Below, in pieces: positions 39,388 to 47,559 of a stretch of DNA of 64,000 nucleotides. The DNA is taken from assembly GCF_000801335.2 (NCBI RefSeq), contig NZ_JSEH01000016.1:1-64000 (forward strand), given 5' to 3'. Numbering within the stretch: the stretch's first letter is position 1; every line of letters starts with the position of its first letter. The notes below the pieces were generated by a model that was given only the letters and a program-made list of their open reading frames with translations, was not told the DNA's origin and did no database searches. This DNA is from Desulfovibrio sp. TomC (GTDB lineage: Bacteria; Desulfobacterota; Desulfovibrionia; Desulfovibrionales; Desulfovibrionaceae). Made by a program: the position numbers and the translations under genes.

Positions 39388-40510
39388 AGAGACGGAACAC
39401 CTTGTAGCGTTCGCCGCCAAAATCCATCAGCGTCTTGTTCCACTGGTCCAGGGATTCCGGGATAAGCGAACAGTCGCAGTATTCCATATTCGGATGATTA
39501 TTGAGGAAATTGACGATGATATTGATGATGATGGCGTGGTGGAGCCGCTTCCACTGATGGGTCCGGGACACGCCCATGATGATCGCCCGGCAGTGGGTCA
39601 ACGGTTTGACCCGGCAGTCCCAGAGCAGTTGGAGCTTTTGCCACAGCCCGAACTTGCCGTTGAATTTTTTGACCGAGCGGTTCATGTCCGGCGACACCAC
39701 GGCAAAGGCCACAATCTCGTCGCCGTCGAGGATCATGCTCTCCAGATCCGGACGCACCAGCGGCTGCAGCGTGACGAACAGGTCCTCGTACTGGCGGTCG
39801 GTCAGCGGCACATGGCCCCAGTTCTTGCTCCAGATGTCGTTAAAAAGCTCTTTGATCTGGGGGCCGCGCTTGGCGAATTCCTTGCGGGGGATGGGCTGTA
39901 TGGTACACTTCTGACGGGCCAGGATGGAATCGCGCAGCTTGGCCAGCTTGACCGCATCCATGCCGGGCTTGCGGCTGATGCGGTAGGCATACCAGTCGTA
40001 GGTCTTGGCAAAACCCCAGTTCGTAACGAGCGTTTCGTAATACGGCGGATTGTGGGTCTGCATCATGGACGGCGGCGAATCAAAGCCTTCGACCAAAAGC
40101 CCTACTTCGTCGTAAATCCCAAAGCACAGCGGCCCGTGGATACGAATCTTGCCGTGGCCGCGCACCCAGGCCGCCGCAGCCTCAAAGAGGGCGTTGGCCG
40201 TCTCCTGGTTGTTCTCGGACTCGAAAAAACCGAAAAACCCGGTTTCCGAATCATGGTACTGCTCGTAAAGGCCGTTGGTGTGCGCCGAAATGCGCCCCAC
40301 CACCACGCCGCCACGGCGGGCCAGATAGTACTCGGCCTGACCGAACTCAAAAAACGGACCTTTCTCCCGATCCAGGAAATCCCGCTGCATGGGAATGAGC
40401 GGCGGCACCCACATGGGATCGTTGCGATAGATTTCCCAGGGGAAACGGATAAAGGCGTCGAGGTCAGCTGCGGAGCCGACAGCCTCGATCACGAGGGGAG
40501 CATGCATCAT
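39371..40510 (-). CDS. GNAT-fold acyltransferase, bacterial ceramide-synthase-like
   Basis: The 379-residue protein is a long GNAT-type enzyme. It starts with RFPWEIYRNDPMWVPPLI, has GPFFEFGQAEYYLARRGGVVVGRISA (acyl-CoA binding beta4/alpha3 region), GFFGFFESENN, IHGPLCFGIYDEVGLLVEGF, and a second GNAT half with FNDIWSKNWGHVPLT. This architecture is that of the family that, as I recall it, includes the Caulobacter ceramide synthase, which N-acylates a sphingoid base. The presence of an SPT-like gene in the same operon supports that reading. Other acyl acceptors remain possible, and the family match is from memory. The tandem ATGs at 40510 and 40507 are both possible starts. Confidence 0.68.
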   Translation of the reverse strand: MMHAPLVIEAVGSAADLDAFIRFPWEIYRNDPMWVPPLIPMQRDFLDREKGPFFEFGQAEYYLARRGGVVVGRISAHTNGLYEQYHDSETGFFGFFESENNQETANALFEAAAAWVRGHGKIRIHGPLCFGIYDEVGLLVEGFDSPPSMMQTHNPPYYETLVTNWGFAKTYDWYAYRISRKPGMDAVKLAKLRDSILARQKCTIQPIPRKEFAKRGPQIKELFNDIWSKNWGHVPLTDRQYEDLFVTLQPLVRPDLESMILDGDEIVAFAVVSPDMNRSVKKFNGKFGLWQKLQLLWDCRVKPLTHCRAIIMGVSRTHQWKRLHHAIIINIIVNFLNNHPNMEYCDCSLIPESLDQWNKTLMDFGGERYKVFRLYDRAV

Positions 40511-40515
40511 GGAAC

Positions 40516-41463
40516 CTACTTACCGGGCTGAATGGTGATCTGACCTTTGAGACCTTCTTTCAGCTCGGCATCCGGGTTCGGAATGGTCAGCTCGATCTCG
40601 TAATACGACGGCTGCTGCAAGGCGGCCGGGATGGGCGCCCAGGGAATACGCGACACCGACGCAGCAAATTTTTTGCCGGGGATGGAATCGAACGTCACCA
40701 CTGCCGCTTCGCCGTCCTTGAGCTTCTGGGCCTCGATCTCGTGGACCTGGGCCCGAATGATCATGGGGTTGAGCGAACCGACCTGAAACAGTTCCGCTTC
40801 CTTGGCCAGTTTGACCCCGGCGCGCAGTTCCGGGTTCATCCACATGACGAAACCGTCGTTGGGGGCCTTGATGATGCCGTCTTTGGGCACCTTGCCAACG
40901 CCAACGCCTTTGCCGAAGTGGTCCTCGGCCAGTTCCACCCGGTCGCCGAGGAGGTCCCGGGCCAGGGACAATTGCTCGCTGACGGCCGCCTTGTCTTTCC
41001 GATAAACGTCGATTTCCTTGGCGTTCATGGACATGGCCTGCTGCGAGGTCATGTTGCGCTGGCTCATGGCCTCCAACTCGCGGCCCTTGGCGGTGAGGCG
41101 GTCGATTTCCTTGTCGGCCACGGCCAGCTTGTGTTCGAGATCCTTGATGTTGGCCGGCGAGAGCTTGGTCTTCTCATCCATCCGGGTTTCCAGCGGGATC
41201 TCGTAGGTGGCCAGGACGTCGCCGCGCTTGACCTTCTGCCCGATCTGCCCGGAAAGGCTTAGGATTTTGGCATTGTACGGCAGGAAGACCGAGAGTTTGA
41301 CCGGGCTGTAGAGCTTGCCGGAAAAGGTGATTTCCGCAGGCCGGAACGAGGCCCGCTCAGCGGTTTCCGCCTGGGGAGCCGGCGTGGCCGGAGCCTGGGC
41401 CAGGGTGGCGCAAGGTCCGGCCAACACAAGACCGGCCGCCAGAAGCGCGGCACGAAGTATCAT
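40516..41463 (-). CDS. HlyD-like periplasmic adaptor (membrane fusion) protein
   Basis: The 315-residue precursor has a signal peptide (MILRAALLAAGLVLAGPCATLA), a biotinyl/lipoyl half (SLSGQIGQKVKRGDVLATYEI), a coiled-coil hairpin (about 85-160, IKDLEHKLAVADKEIDRLTAKGREL), the returning half (GIIKAPNDGFVMWMNPELRAGVKL) and a beta-barrel domain. It should join the MacB-like ABC permease to the TolC-like protein encoded just upstream. The stop of the TolC-like gene is one base from this ATG, so translation is coupled. It is shorter than MacA (about 370), with a short hairpin. Confidence 0.82.
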   Translation of the reverse strand: MILRAALLAAGLVLAGPCATLAQAPATPAPQAETAERASFRPAEITFSGKLYSPVKLSVFLPYNAKILSLSGQIGQKVKRGDVLATYEIPLETRMDEKTKLSPANIKDLEHKLAVADKEIDRLTAKGRELEAMSQRNMTSQQAMSMNAKEIDVYRKDKAAVSEQLSLARDLLGDRVELAEDHFGKGVGVGKVPKDGIIKAPNDGFVMWMNPELRAGVKLAKEAELFQVGSLNPMIIRAQVHEIEAQKLKDGEAAVVTFDSIPGKKFAASVSRIPWAPIPAALQQPSYYEIELTIPNPDAELKEGLKGQITIQPGK

Positions 41464-41464
41464 G

Positions 41465-43138
41465 TTAGATGCTCTCCATAACTGTGGCATTGATGTAGCG
41501 ATCCTGGAACTCACCCGAAATAGAGCGAACTTCGAGCATGGCCGAGTCGCGTTCGTACTGTTTGACCAGCAGGCTCTGCTTGCTGTCCAGGTACGCGCCC
41601 ATGGCCGTGACAATCGCGTCGTATTCCACCTGGCCGGAATCAAAGCGGAACTGGGCCTGCTGCACGGTGAGCTTTTGCAGTTCCACCGAGGATTCGGCAA
41701 ACTTGACTTCGGAAACAGCCGAACGCAGCTTGGCCAGCGCCTGCTGGAACTGGCTCATGAGCGAGAATTCCAGGTTGCGGCCTTCCACGTTCATCTGGGC
41801 CATCTTTTTGTACTGCCGGCTGACGTCACGTCCCTTTGTCCACCAGTCGAAGGGGAAATTGAGCGTCAGGTTGGGATACATGAAGGGCAGGGTCGAGGTG
41901 TCTTCTTTGTAGCTGGTGTTGTTCAGCGTGGACACCGAGGTGAAGCCAAAAGAGAACGTCGGCAGGAAGTGGATGTAGGACAGGGAGATGTTCTTTTTCT
42001 GCAAAGCCTTTTCGTATTCATGGATACGAAGGGCAAAGGAATGCTTCTTGAGTTTCTCGTCGGTGATGGTGGACGGATTGAAATCCTCAAGCACCTGCGA
42101 CGGGGCATTGGCGAGCGACAGTTCGACCTTCTGGACAAAAGGCACGCCCAAAATGAACTTCAATTCGTCCAGAAGCACGGACTTGTTGGTGCGCATTTTT
42201 TCGGCTTCGGTGCGGGCCAGATTGACCTTGGTCTCGGCGATGCGCACATCCAGCTGGGCGCCCTGGCCAAGCCCGGCGCGGGTCTTGACGTATTCGAGAT
42301 TTTTAAGCGCCAGATCTTCTTTTTCCTTGGCCATGCTGATCATGGCATCGGTCACGCCGAGCTGGAGATAGTTGGTCCCCAGACGCTTGAGGCCCTGATC
42401 AATGACCTTGAGGTGGGACAGAACGGCAATATTGGCCATTTCCTTTTTGGCCTGGACATCAAAAGCGGTCAGCAGCGGGTTCCAGGCCCCGGTGGAAAAG
42501 TTCAGGTCGTATTTCTTGCGGTTGCGGTTGGAGGAGTTGCCGGCATAGACGGCGTTGGCCGCCGAAATGGAGTTGGCCAGGTTCTGGGTCGCTTCCGAGG
42601 AAGCATTTTCCAGCACGGAGGAGTAGGCCGAGGGCGCGACGGCGTTTTTATACTCCGGCAGGCGCAGGTAAAACGTCGTGCTCATGACGATGGTCGGGAT
42701 ATACTGGGAATAGGCGTCCCCGACATCGAGCCGCTTGGACTCGATTTCGATGGAACTTTTGGTCAGAAGCGGCGACTGGGCCAGGGTCACGCGCACACAC
42801 TCGTTGAAATCGGCCGGAGACTTGAGCTGGGTGGATCCAAGAGCCAAGGAGCCGGCGGCCTTGGAAAAACTGGGGGCCGGGTCGTCAGCGGCCGGCGCAG
42901 CCGGCGCAGCGGCAGCCGGGGCCTTGGGCTCCGAAGCGGCCGGGGCAACGCCGCCCTTGACCTTATCCTTGGTGTAGCGGTCGCCGGGCGCAGCAAAGCC
43001 CGACACCGCACTCCCGAACAGCACGGCGCACACGACTGCGACGGTAAAAAGACGCATCACCCCCGCCGCGCTCACGCAGCCCGCGACATCCCCCCCGGAC
43101 GCCGACACCCCCTGCCGAAAGGACAGTTTCCTGGCCAT
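41465..43138 (-). CDS. TolC-like outer membrane efflux protein
   Basis: The 557-residue precursor has an internal signal segment (MRLFTVAVVCAVLFGSAVSGFA, after about 25 leading residues), an Ala/Pro linker, and the long helical repeats of the OEP family (IGAYLQLGVTDAMISMAKEKEDLALKNLEYVKTRAGLGQGAQLDV-type pattern; the second half with QAQFRFDSGQVEYDAIVTAMGAYLDSKQSLL). It should form the outer-membrane channel-tunnel of a tripartite exporter with the adaptor and ABC genes. ATG 43138 has GGGGAGGAG four bases upstream. It is somewhat longer than TolC (about 470). Confidence 0.83.
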   Translation of the reverse strand: MARKLSFRQGVSASGGDVAGCVSAAGVMRLFTVAVVCAVLFGSAVSGFAAPGDRYTKDKVKGGVAPAASEPKAPAAAAPAAPAADDPAPSFSKAAGSLALGSTQLKSPADFNECVRVTLAQSPLLTKSSIEIESKRLDVGDAYSQYIPTIVMSTTFYLRLPEYKNAVAPSAYSSVLENASSEATQNLANSISAANAVYAGNSSNRNRKKYDLNFSTGAWNPLLTAFDVQAKKEMANIAVLSHLKVIDQGLKRLGTNYLQLGVTDAMISMAKEKEDLALKNLEYVKTRAGLGQGAQLDVRIAETKVNLARTEAEKMRTNKSVLLDELKFILGVPFVQKVELSLANAPSQVLEDFNPSTITDEKLKKHSFALRIHEYEKALQKKNISLSYIHFLPTFSFGFTSVSTLNNTSYKEDTSTLPFMYPNLTLNFPFDWWTKGRDVSRQYKKMAQMNVEGRNLEFSLMSQFQQALAKLRSAVSEVKFAESSVELQKLTVQQAQFRFDSGQVEYDAIVTAMGAYLDSKQSLLVKQYERDSAMLEVRSISGEFQDRYINATVMESI

Positions 43139-43158
43139 GCGCTCCTCCCCGTCGAGCG

Positions 43159-43863
43159 TTACCCGTTTAAATACCCGTCCGTCAGGACGCATTTTCTCGT
43201 ACAATGTTCAGCGGTCATGTTATCGTGGGTGACCACGACCATGGCCGTCCTGGCTTCTTCCGTAATCTTCGTAAAGTACTCTAATACACGGAGGCTGTTT
43301 TCCCGGTCAAGCTGCCCGGTCGGCTCATCCGCCAAAATAAACTCCGGTTCGTTGACCAGAGCCCGGGCAATGGACACCCGCTGCCGCTCGCCGCCCGAGA
43401 GCCGGTTGGACGGCTGGGTGATCCGGTGTTCCAGGTTGACCATGCGCAGGGCCTCGCGAATCCGGTCGGGCCGCTCCCTGCGGCGCACGCCGGCGTAGAT
43501 CAACGGCAACTCCAGGTTCTCGTACACGGTCGAGTTTTCGAGCAGGTCACAGGTCTGAAAAACAAATCCGAGCATTTCCCGGCGAAAGATGGCCTGCTGG
43601 TCACGCGACAGGGACAAGACGTCCACCCCGGCCACCTTGTAGCCGCCGGTGCTTGGCGGCTGAAACAGCCCGAGGATGAACAGCAAGGTGGATTTACCCG
43701 ACCCGGACGGCCCCATGACCGCCACCATCTCGCCCCGGCGCACATGGAGGTTGACGTCTTTTAAGACCGTGATGTCGCCCGCGCCGGTATTATAGTTCTT
43801 TGTCAGATGATTGATGTCGATGACAAGGGCATTGTCGTCGGCGATGTCGTAGACGTTACTCAT
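43159..43863 (-). CDS. LolD/MacB-type ABC transporter ATPase
   Basis: The 234-residue protein has Walker A GPSGSGKST, the Q-loop (FVFQTCDLL), signature LSGGERQRVSIARAL, Walker B FILADEPTG and the H-loop THD. This is the pattern of the LolD/MacB ATPases that serve four-helix mechanotransmission permeases. ATG 43863 overlaps the permease stop by 8 bp. It pairs with the permease at 43856-45109 to power export, predicted here to move a lipid or glycolipid. Confidence 0.93.
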   Translation of the reverse strand: MSNVYDIADDNALVIDINHLTKNYNTGAGDITVLKDVNLHVRRGEMVAVMGPSGSGKSTLLFILGLFQPPSTGGYKVAGVDVLSLSRDQQAIFRREMLGFVFQTCDLLENSTVYENLELPLIYAGVRRRERPDRIREALRMVNLEHRITQPSNRLSGGERQRVSIARALVNEPEFILADEPTGQLDRENSLRVLEYFTKITEEARTAMVVVTHDNMTAEHCTRKCVLTDGYLNG

Positions 43864-45109
43864 AGCGCATGGCATCCACGACCTGCATCCGGCTGGCCCG
43901 GATGGAGGGATAAAGGCCGGCCCCGACGCCAAGGACGGCGGCGAAGCCCAGTCCCATGAGCAAACAGATCACGAACAGGCCCTCGGGCGGACTGGAGCCG
44001 AGCATCCGGCTCATGTATTCGATGCCGATGCGCCCCAGGATGACGCCGAAAACCGACGAGGACAGGGTCACGCACAGGGCCTCGAAAAGAAACTGGTAGA
44101 GGATGTCGGAGTCAAGCGCGCCCATGGCCTTTTTGAGCCCGATTTCCCGGGTACGGCTGGTCACGGTGGCCATCATGATGTTCCAGATGCCAAAGCCGCC
44201 GAGGATCATGGTGGCGACGATGGAGCTGTAAATGAAAAGCTCCACCCACCAAAAAATCCGCTGCACCTGCTTCAGCGGCTCCCAGGCCACGTTGACCCGA
44301 AGTCCCCGATCCGTCTGGTTGGCCCTGACCACGCCGGGGATGGCCGCCGAAACCGGGGCCACGTCATCCCAGGTGGCGCAGCGAATATAGGCGCTGTAGG
44401 GCTGGGAGATGCCGACCACCCTGGCCCGGGCCGTGGTGATGGGCAAAAAGACGAACTGGCTGCGGTCGCCGGCGCGCACGCCGCCGAGGATGCCGACCAC
44501 GGAGTAGAGATTGTCGTCGATGGACAGCGTCTGGCCGAGACCTTCCTTTTCTCCGCCGAAAATCTGACGGGCCAGATCCGCGCCGACCACGCACACCCGG
44601 GCGCCTTCGTCCACGTCCCGCTGGTCCAGCAGACGCCCGACCGCGGCGTTAAACGAAAAGACCTTCCAATAGTTGGCCTCGCAGCCGACGAGGTTGAACC
44701 CGTAGAGCCGGTCGTGCCAGGTGGTCACCGCCCCGGCCTTGAGCGCCACCTTGGTCGTGTCGGTCACCCCGGGAATACGGCCGATGGCCTCCAGGGTGCG
44801 CGGACGGAACCATTCCTGGCGTTCGAGCTGGGCCTGCTCGAACATGGAGTTGATGATGGTCGCGCCGCCGAGCAGGTCAAGGTCGTTGTTGAAGTTCTTT
44901 TTCAGGTCGTTGCCCATGGTGATGATGACGATGAATCCCGCCATGCCCAGGGCAATGGAGGCAAGGACGCCGATGTAGCGGCGACGCTTGCGCAAAACCT
45001 CGCGCACGCTGACGCGCACGAGATCATAGTACCGAAGCGGACCAGCTCCGCGACGGCGGATACGGTCGAGCTCGGCAACAGTGATTTTTTTCCGTTTTCC
45101 TATGGCCAT
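43856..45109 (-). CDS. MacB/FtsX-type ABC permease
   Basis: The 417-residue protein has one N-terminal membrane helix (IGVLASIALGMAGFIVIITMG), a large periplasmic domain (about 75-275, MacB-PCD-like with VTDTTKVALKAG and GEKEGLGQTLSIDDNLYSVVGIL), and three C-terminal helices including TSRTREIGLKKAMGAL, the conserved FtsX coupling loop. This is the MacB/LolCE topology, which pushes substrates from the periplasm or outer leaflet outward. It is followed by its ATPase gene and lies 63 bp after the SPT-like gene. Confidence 0.88.
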   Translation of the reverse strand: MAIGKRKKITVAELDRIRRRGAGPLRYYDLVRVSVREVLRKRRRYIGVLASIALGMAGFIVIITMGNDLKKNFNNDLDLLGGATIINSMFEQAQLERQEWFRPRTLEAIGRIPGVTDTTKVALKAGAVTTWHDRLYGFNLVGCEANYWKVFSFNAAVGRLLDQRDVDEGARVCVVGADLARQIFGGEKEGLGQTLSIDDNLYSVVGILGGVRAGDRSQFVFLPITTARARVVGISQPYSAYIRCATWDDVAPVSAAIPGVVRANQTDRGLRVNVAWEPLKQVQRIFWWVELFIYSSIVATMILGGFGIWNIMMATVTSRTREIGLKKAMGALDSDILYQFLFEALCVTLSSSVFGVILGRIGIEYMSRMLGSSPPEGLFVICLLMGLGFAAVLGVGAGLYPSIRASRMQVVDAMRYE

Positions 45110-45172
45110 ATCAAATCGCCCGGACGCAGGGCGTCCAGATCATAAACATCCCCTCGCGCCGGGACGTCTCGC

Positions 45173-46456
45173 TTACAAGTAAGACATTTTGGCCTTGGCC
45201 CCGGCTTCGCCTTCCTCGTCGCCTGCGGCATAGGTCGGCTCGTCGTCGAGGTCGCATTCCCGGATGCGGAATTGCTTGGCCAGCTTTTCCAGGACGTCAA
45301 GCACGAAATCGAGCTGACGGTCCTGGTGGGTGCTCATATAGGCGGTGCGGATCAGGGCCTGGCCGCGCGGCACGGCCGGGTACACGGCCGGCAAGGCAAA
45401 GACCCCGGCTTCAAACAGGGCCTGGGAGAACTGGAAGGCCTTCTCATCGGAGCCGATGATGATGGGGATGATCGGCGACGACGAGGCCCCGATGCGCAGA
45501 CCGATAGACTTGTAGGCCTGGCGCATGCGTCCGGTGACTTCGTGGAGCCGGTCCACGCGCTCGGGTTCGCGCTCAAGGATGTCCAGGCAGGTGAGTACGG
45601 CCACGGTGTTGGCCGCCGGCAGGGCGGCAGAGAAAATCTGGGTGCGCGACTGGTAGCGCAGATAGCGCAGCATGTCCTCGTCGTCGGAAGCGATAAATCC
45701 GCCGATGGAGGCCATGGACTTGCTAAACGTGCCCATGATGAAATCGACCTTGTCCGTGATGCGGAAATGATCGGCGCTGCCGCGTCCGCCCCGGCCGAAC
45801 ACGCCCAGGCCATGGGCGTCGTCGAGGTAGAAGATCACGTCGGGATGGGCGTCTTTGACTGCGGCGATTGCATCCAGGGGGGCCAGCTCGCCGGACATGC
45901 TGAACACGCCCTCGGTGACCAGGAACAGGTCGTTGTCCGGGCGGTTCGCCTTGATGGCCTCCACCCGCGCCAGAGCGTGGGCGGCGTCGTTGTGGGCGAA
46001 AGTGGCCAGCCGGGCCTTGGTGTTTTTCACGCCCTCGAAAATACTGGCGTGGTTCTCCCGGTCGCACAGCACGGTGTCGCTCGGCATGACCAACACGCCC
46101 AGGACGCCCAGGTTGGTGCTGAAACCGGTGACATGGACCACGGCGTTGCGCTTGCCCACAAAGGCGGCCAGACGTTCTTCCAGCAGGTGGTGCAGCACCA
46201 TGTTGCCGCTTAAAAAGCGGGAGCCGCCAGGACCGGTGCCCCATTGGTAGACGGCCTTGGCCGAGGCGTCCATGACCCTGGGATCATGGCTGAAGCCTAA
46301 ATAGTCGTTGGAGCCGATCATGACCAGGCGCTGGCCGGCAATCTCGACCTCGGCGCCCCAGGACTTGGCAATGGGGCGAAAATAGGGATTGATGCCCTGG
46401 GCCGAAATCTGGGAGTGCAGGGCATTGAATTGATCGCAGCGTTGGCGCAGTCTCAT
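45173..46456 (-). CDS. Serine-palmitoyltransferase-like alpha-oxoamine synthase
   Basis: The 427-residue PLP enzyme has the alpha-oxoamine synthase signatures: NYFRP-type start (INPYFRPIAK), GSNDYLGFSHDP, GTGPGGSRFLSGN, His136 in CDRENHASIFEG, Asp212 and His215 in LDDAHGLGVFG, and the PLP lysine Lys246 in IMGTFSKSMASIGGF. FSKS...GGF is the pattern of serine palmitoyltransferases, whereas glycine-acetyltransferase and BioF have GKA-type motifs. It should condense an amino acid, probably serine, with a long-chain acyl thioester. A 40-residue acidic tail extends beyond the fold. It is the first gene of the operon. BioF- or CqsA-like chemistry cannot be excluded from sequence alone. Confidence 0.82.
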   Translation of the reverse strand: MRLRQRCDQFNALHSQISAQGINPYFRPIAKSWGAEVEIAGQRLVMIGSNDYLGFSHDPRVMDASAKAVYQWGTGPGGSRFLSGNMVLHHLLEERLAAFVGKRNAVVHVTGFSTNLGVLGVLVMPSDTVLCDRENHASIFEGVKNTKARLATFAHNDAAHALARVEAIKANRPDNDLFLVTEGVFSMSGELAPLDAIAAVKDAHPDVIFYLDDAHGLGVFGRGGRGSADHFRITDKVDFIMGTFSKSMASIGGFIASDDEDMLRYLRYQSRTQIFSAALPAANTVAVLTCLDILEREPERVDRLHEVTGRMRQAYKSIGLRIGASSSPIIPIIIGSDEKAFQFSQALFEAGVFALPAVYPAVPRGQALIRTAYMSTHQDRQLDFVLDVLEKLAKQFRIRECDLDDEPTYAAGDEEGEAGAKAKMSYL

Positions 46457-46542
46457 GGCGTTCGTTGATTCCTCGCGTGGTTTGGAAACGACGGCTCGGG
46501 TTGGGCAGAAATCGCCAGCCGTATCGTCGGCCTTTTGGCCAT

Positions 46543-46575
46543 GCCGGTTCCCGCATATCGGCCGGGAACAACGGC
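46543..46575. other. Inverted repeat between membrane-protein gene and SPT-like gene
   Basis: GCCGGTTCCCG (46543-46553) pairs with CGGGAACAACGGC (46563-46575), with a two-base AA bulge and a nine-base loop. It lies in the 126-bp gap at the upstream edge of the SPT operon. No T-run follows on either strand, so it is not a classical terminator; it may be an operator or a processing hairpin. Confidence 0.35.
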
Positions 46576-46582
46576 CAATACG

Positions 46583-47119
46583 TCAAAGATCAGGGCTTTG
46601 CAAGCCTCGGCGGGCAGCCGCGGCCGACCGGGCGGCCAGGGCCTCGCGCACCCGGGAGGCCAGCTGCCCAAGCAGCTTGCCGCCGGCCAGCCGGGCCCGG
46701 CCCAATTGGCCGGGATTTTGGCGGGTGAAATAGATCTCGTCGTCCGGGGCGGCCAGCTCCAGGCTGTAGTTGCGAAGCCACTGGCCCCGCTTCTTGCTCC
46801 ACTCCAGGTACACCCAGTAAAAGGTCGTGGACCCGTCCGCCGCCTTGCACCGGGCCGCTCCCCAGGCATAGGCCTCGCCGCCGCGCGCCACTTCCCGGTA
46901 CTTGAGAAAATCGAAGTCCTCAAAGGCCAGCCCGTCGGTGGCGGTCATGCCCCGGGCGGCAATATCCATGGCCTGGCGGTAGCCGTCCTTGGGAATGCCG
47001 GCCAGCCCCAGGGCCGGATAGTACCAGGCTCCGAACCAGATGAGCGCCCCGACGCCGGCCAGGACCACGGCCACGGCACACAGGGAAAAAATGCGCAGGA
47101 TGCGCCCGAAAAGACTCAC
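46583..47119 (-). CDS. Single-helix membrane-anchored protein of unknown function
   Basis: The 178-residue product has one N-terminal hydrophobic helix (FSLCAVAVVLAGVGALIWFGAWYY) and a soluble remainder, presumably periplasmic, with GSTTFYWVYLEWSKKRGQWLRNYSLELAAPDDEIYFTRQ. I recognise no family. Its start overlaps the stop of the next small gene by 4 bp, so the three genes 46583-49214 form one unit. Its position between an ArnT-like enzyme and the SPT operon is the only functional hint. Confidence 0.65.
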   Translation of the reverse strand: MSLFGRILRIFSLCAVAVVLAGVGALIWFGAWYYPALGLAGIPKDGYRQAMDIAARGMTATDGLAFEDFDFLKYREVARGGEAYAWGAARCKAADGSTTFYWVYLEWSKKRGQWLRNYSLELAAPDDEIYFTRQNPGQLGRARLAGGKLLGQLASRVREALAARSAAAARRGLQSPDL

Positions 47120-47559
47120 GGCCGGCCCTCCCCGGCCGGGGGGCAGGACAGGAGGCCCATGCGCCAGCCGGCGGCTTCCAGGCGTCTGGCCCGCTCAAGT
47201 TTTTCCATGGCCCGCAGTTCGTCGTCGGTCGCCCTGGCCCGGGTGGCCTCGTCCTTGCGGATGGCCCGCACGAGCGACTCCTCGGACACCAGGGACCCCG
47301 GGGCCGGCTTATACAGGCCCAAGCGCAGTTCCTCCAGGCGGACCCGGACCGCCTTGTCCGTGGCTTCCAGCACGTCGCGGTGGCGCTCCTTCATGATGGC
47401 GGTATTTTCGCCGTCGTTGACCAGCCCGTCAAAAAAAGACTTTGGCGTCAGATGGCTGGCCGCCTCGGGCGTCTTCATGAAGCCTTTGTAGATGGTGCCG
47501 CCCAGGGCCAGGAGGAGCAGCAGGCGCACGATGGTCTCGCGGGACAGGGGGAACCTCAC
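47116..47559 (-). CDS. Small membrane-anchored protein of unknown function
   Basis: The 147-residue product has an N-terminal hydrophobic segment (IVRLLLLLALGGTIYKGF) and a charged helical remainder (ENTAIMKERHRDVLEATDKAVRVRLEELRLGLY; DEATRARATDDELRAMEKLERARRLEAAGW) that could form a coiled coil. It overlaps both neighbours by 4 bp, a sign of tight translational coupling. No family recognised. Confidence 0.65.
   Translation of the reverse strand: MRFPLSRETIVRLLLLLALGGTIYKGFMKTPEAASHLTPKSFFDGLVNDGENTAIMKERHRDVLEATDKAVRVRLEELRLGLYKPAPGSLVSEESLVRAIRKDEATRARATDDELRAMEKLERARRLEAAGWRMGLLSCPPAGEGRP

Noticed and set aside
46457-46582. Possible intrinsic terminator or promoter between the ArnT-like unit and the SPT-like gene
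   Set aside because: The hairpin there has no U-tract on either strand, and no convincing -35/-10 pair was seen, so neither was called.
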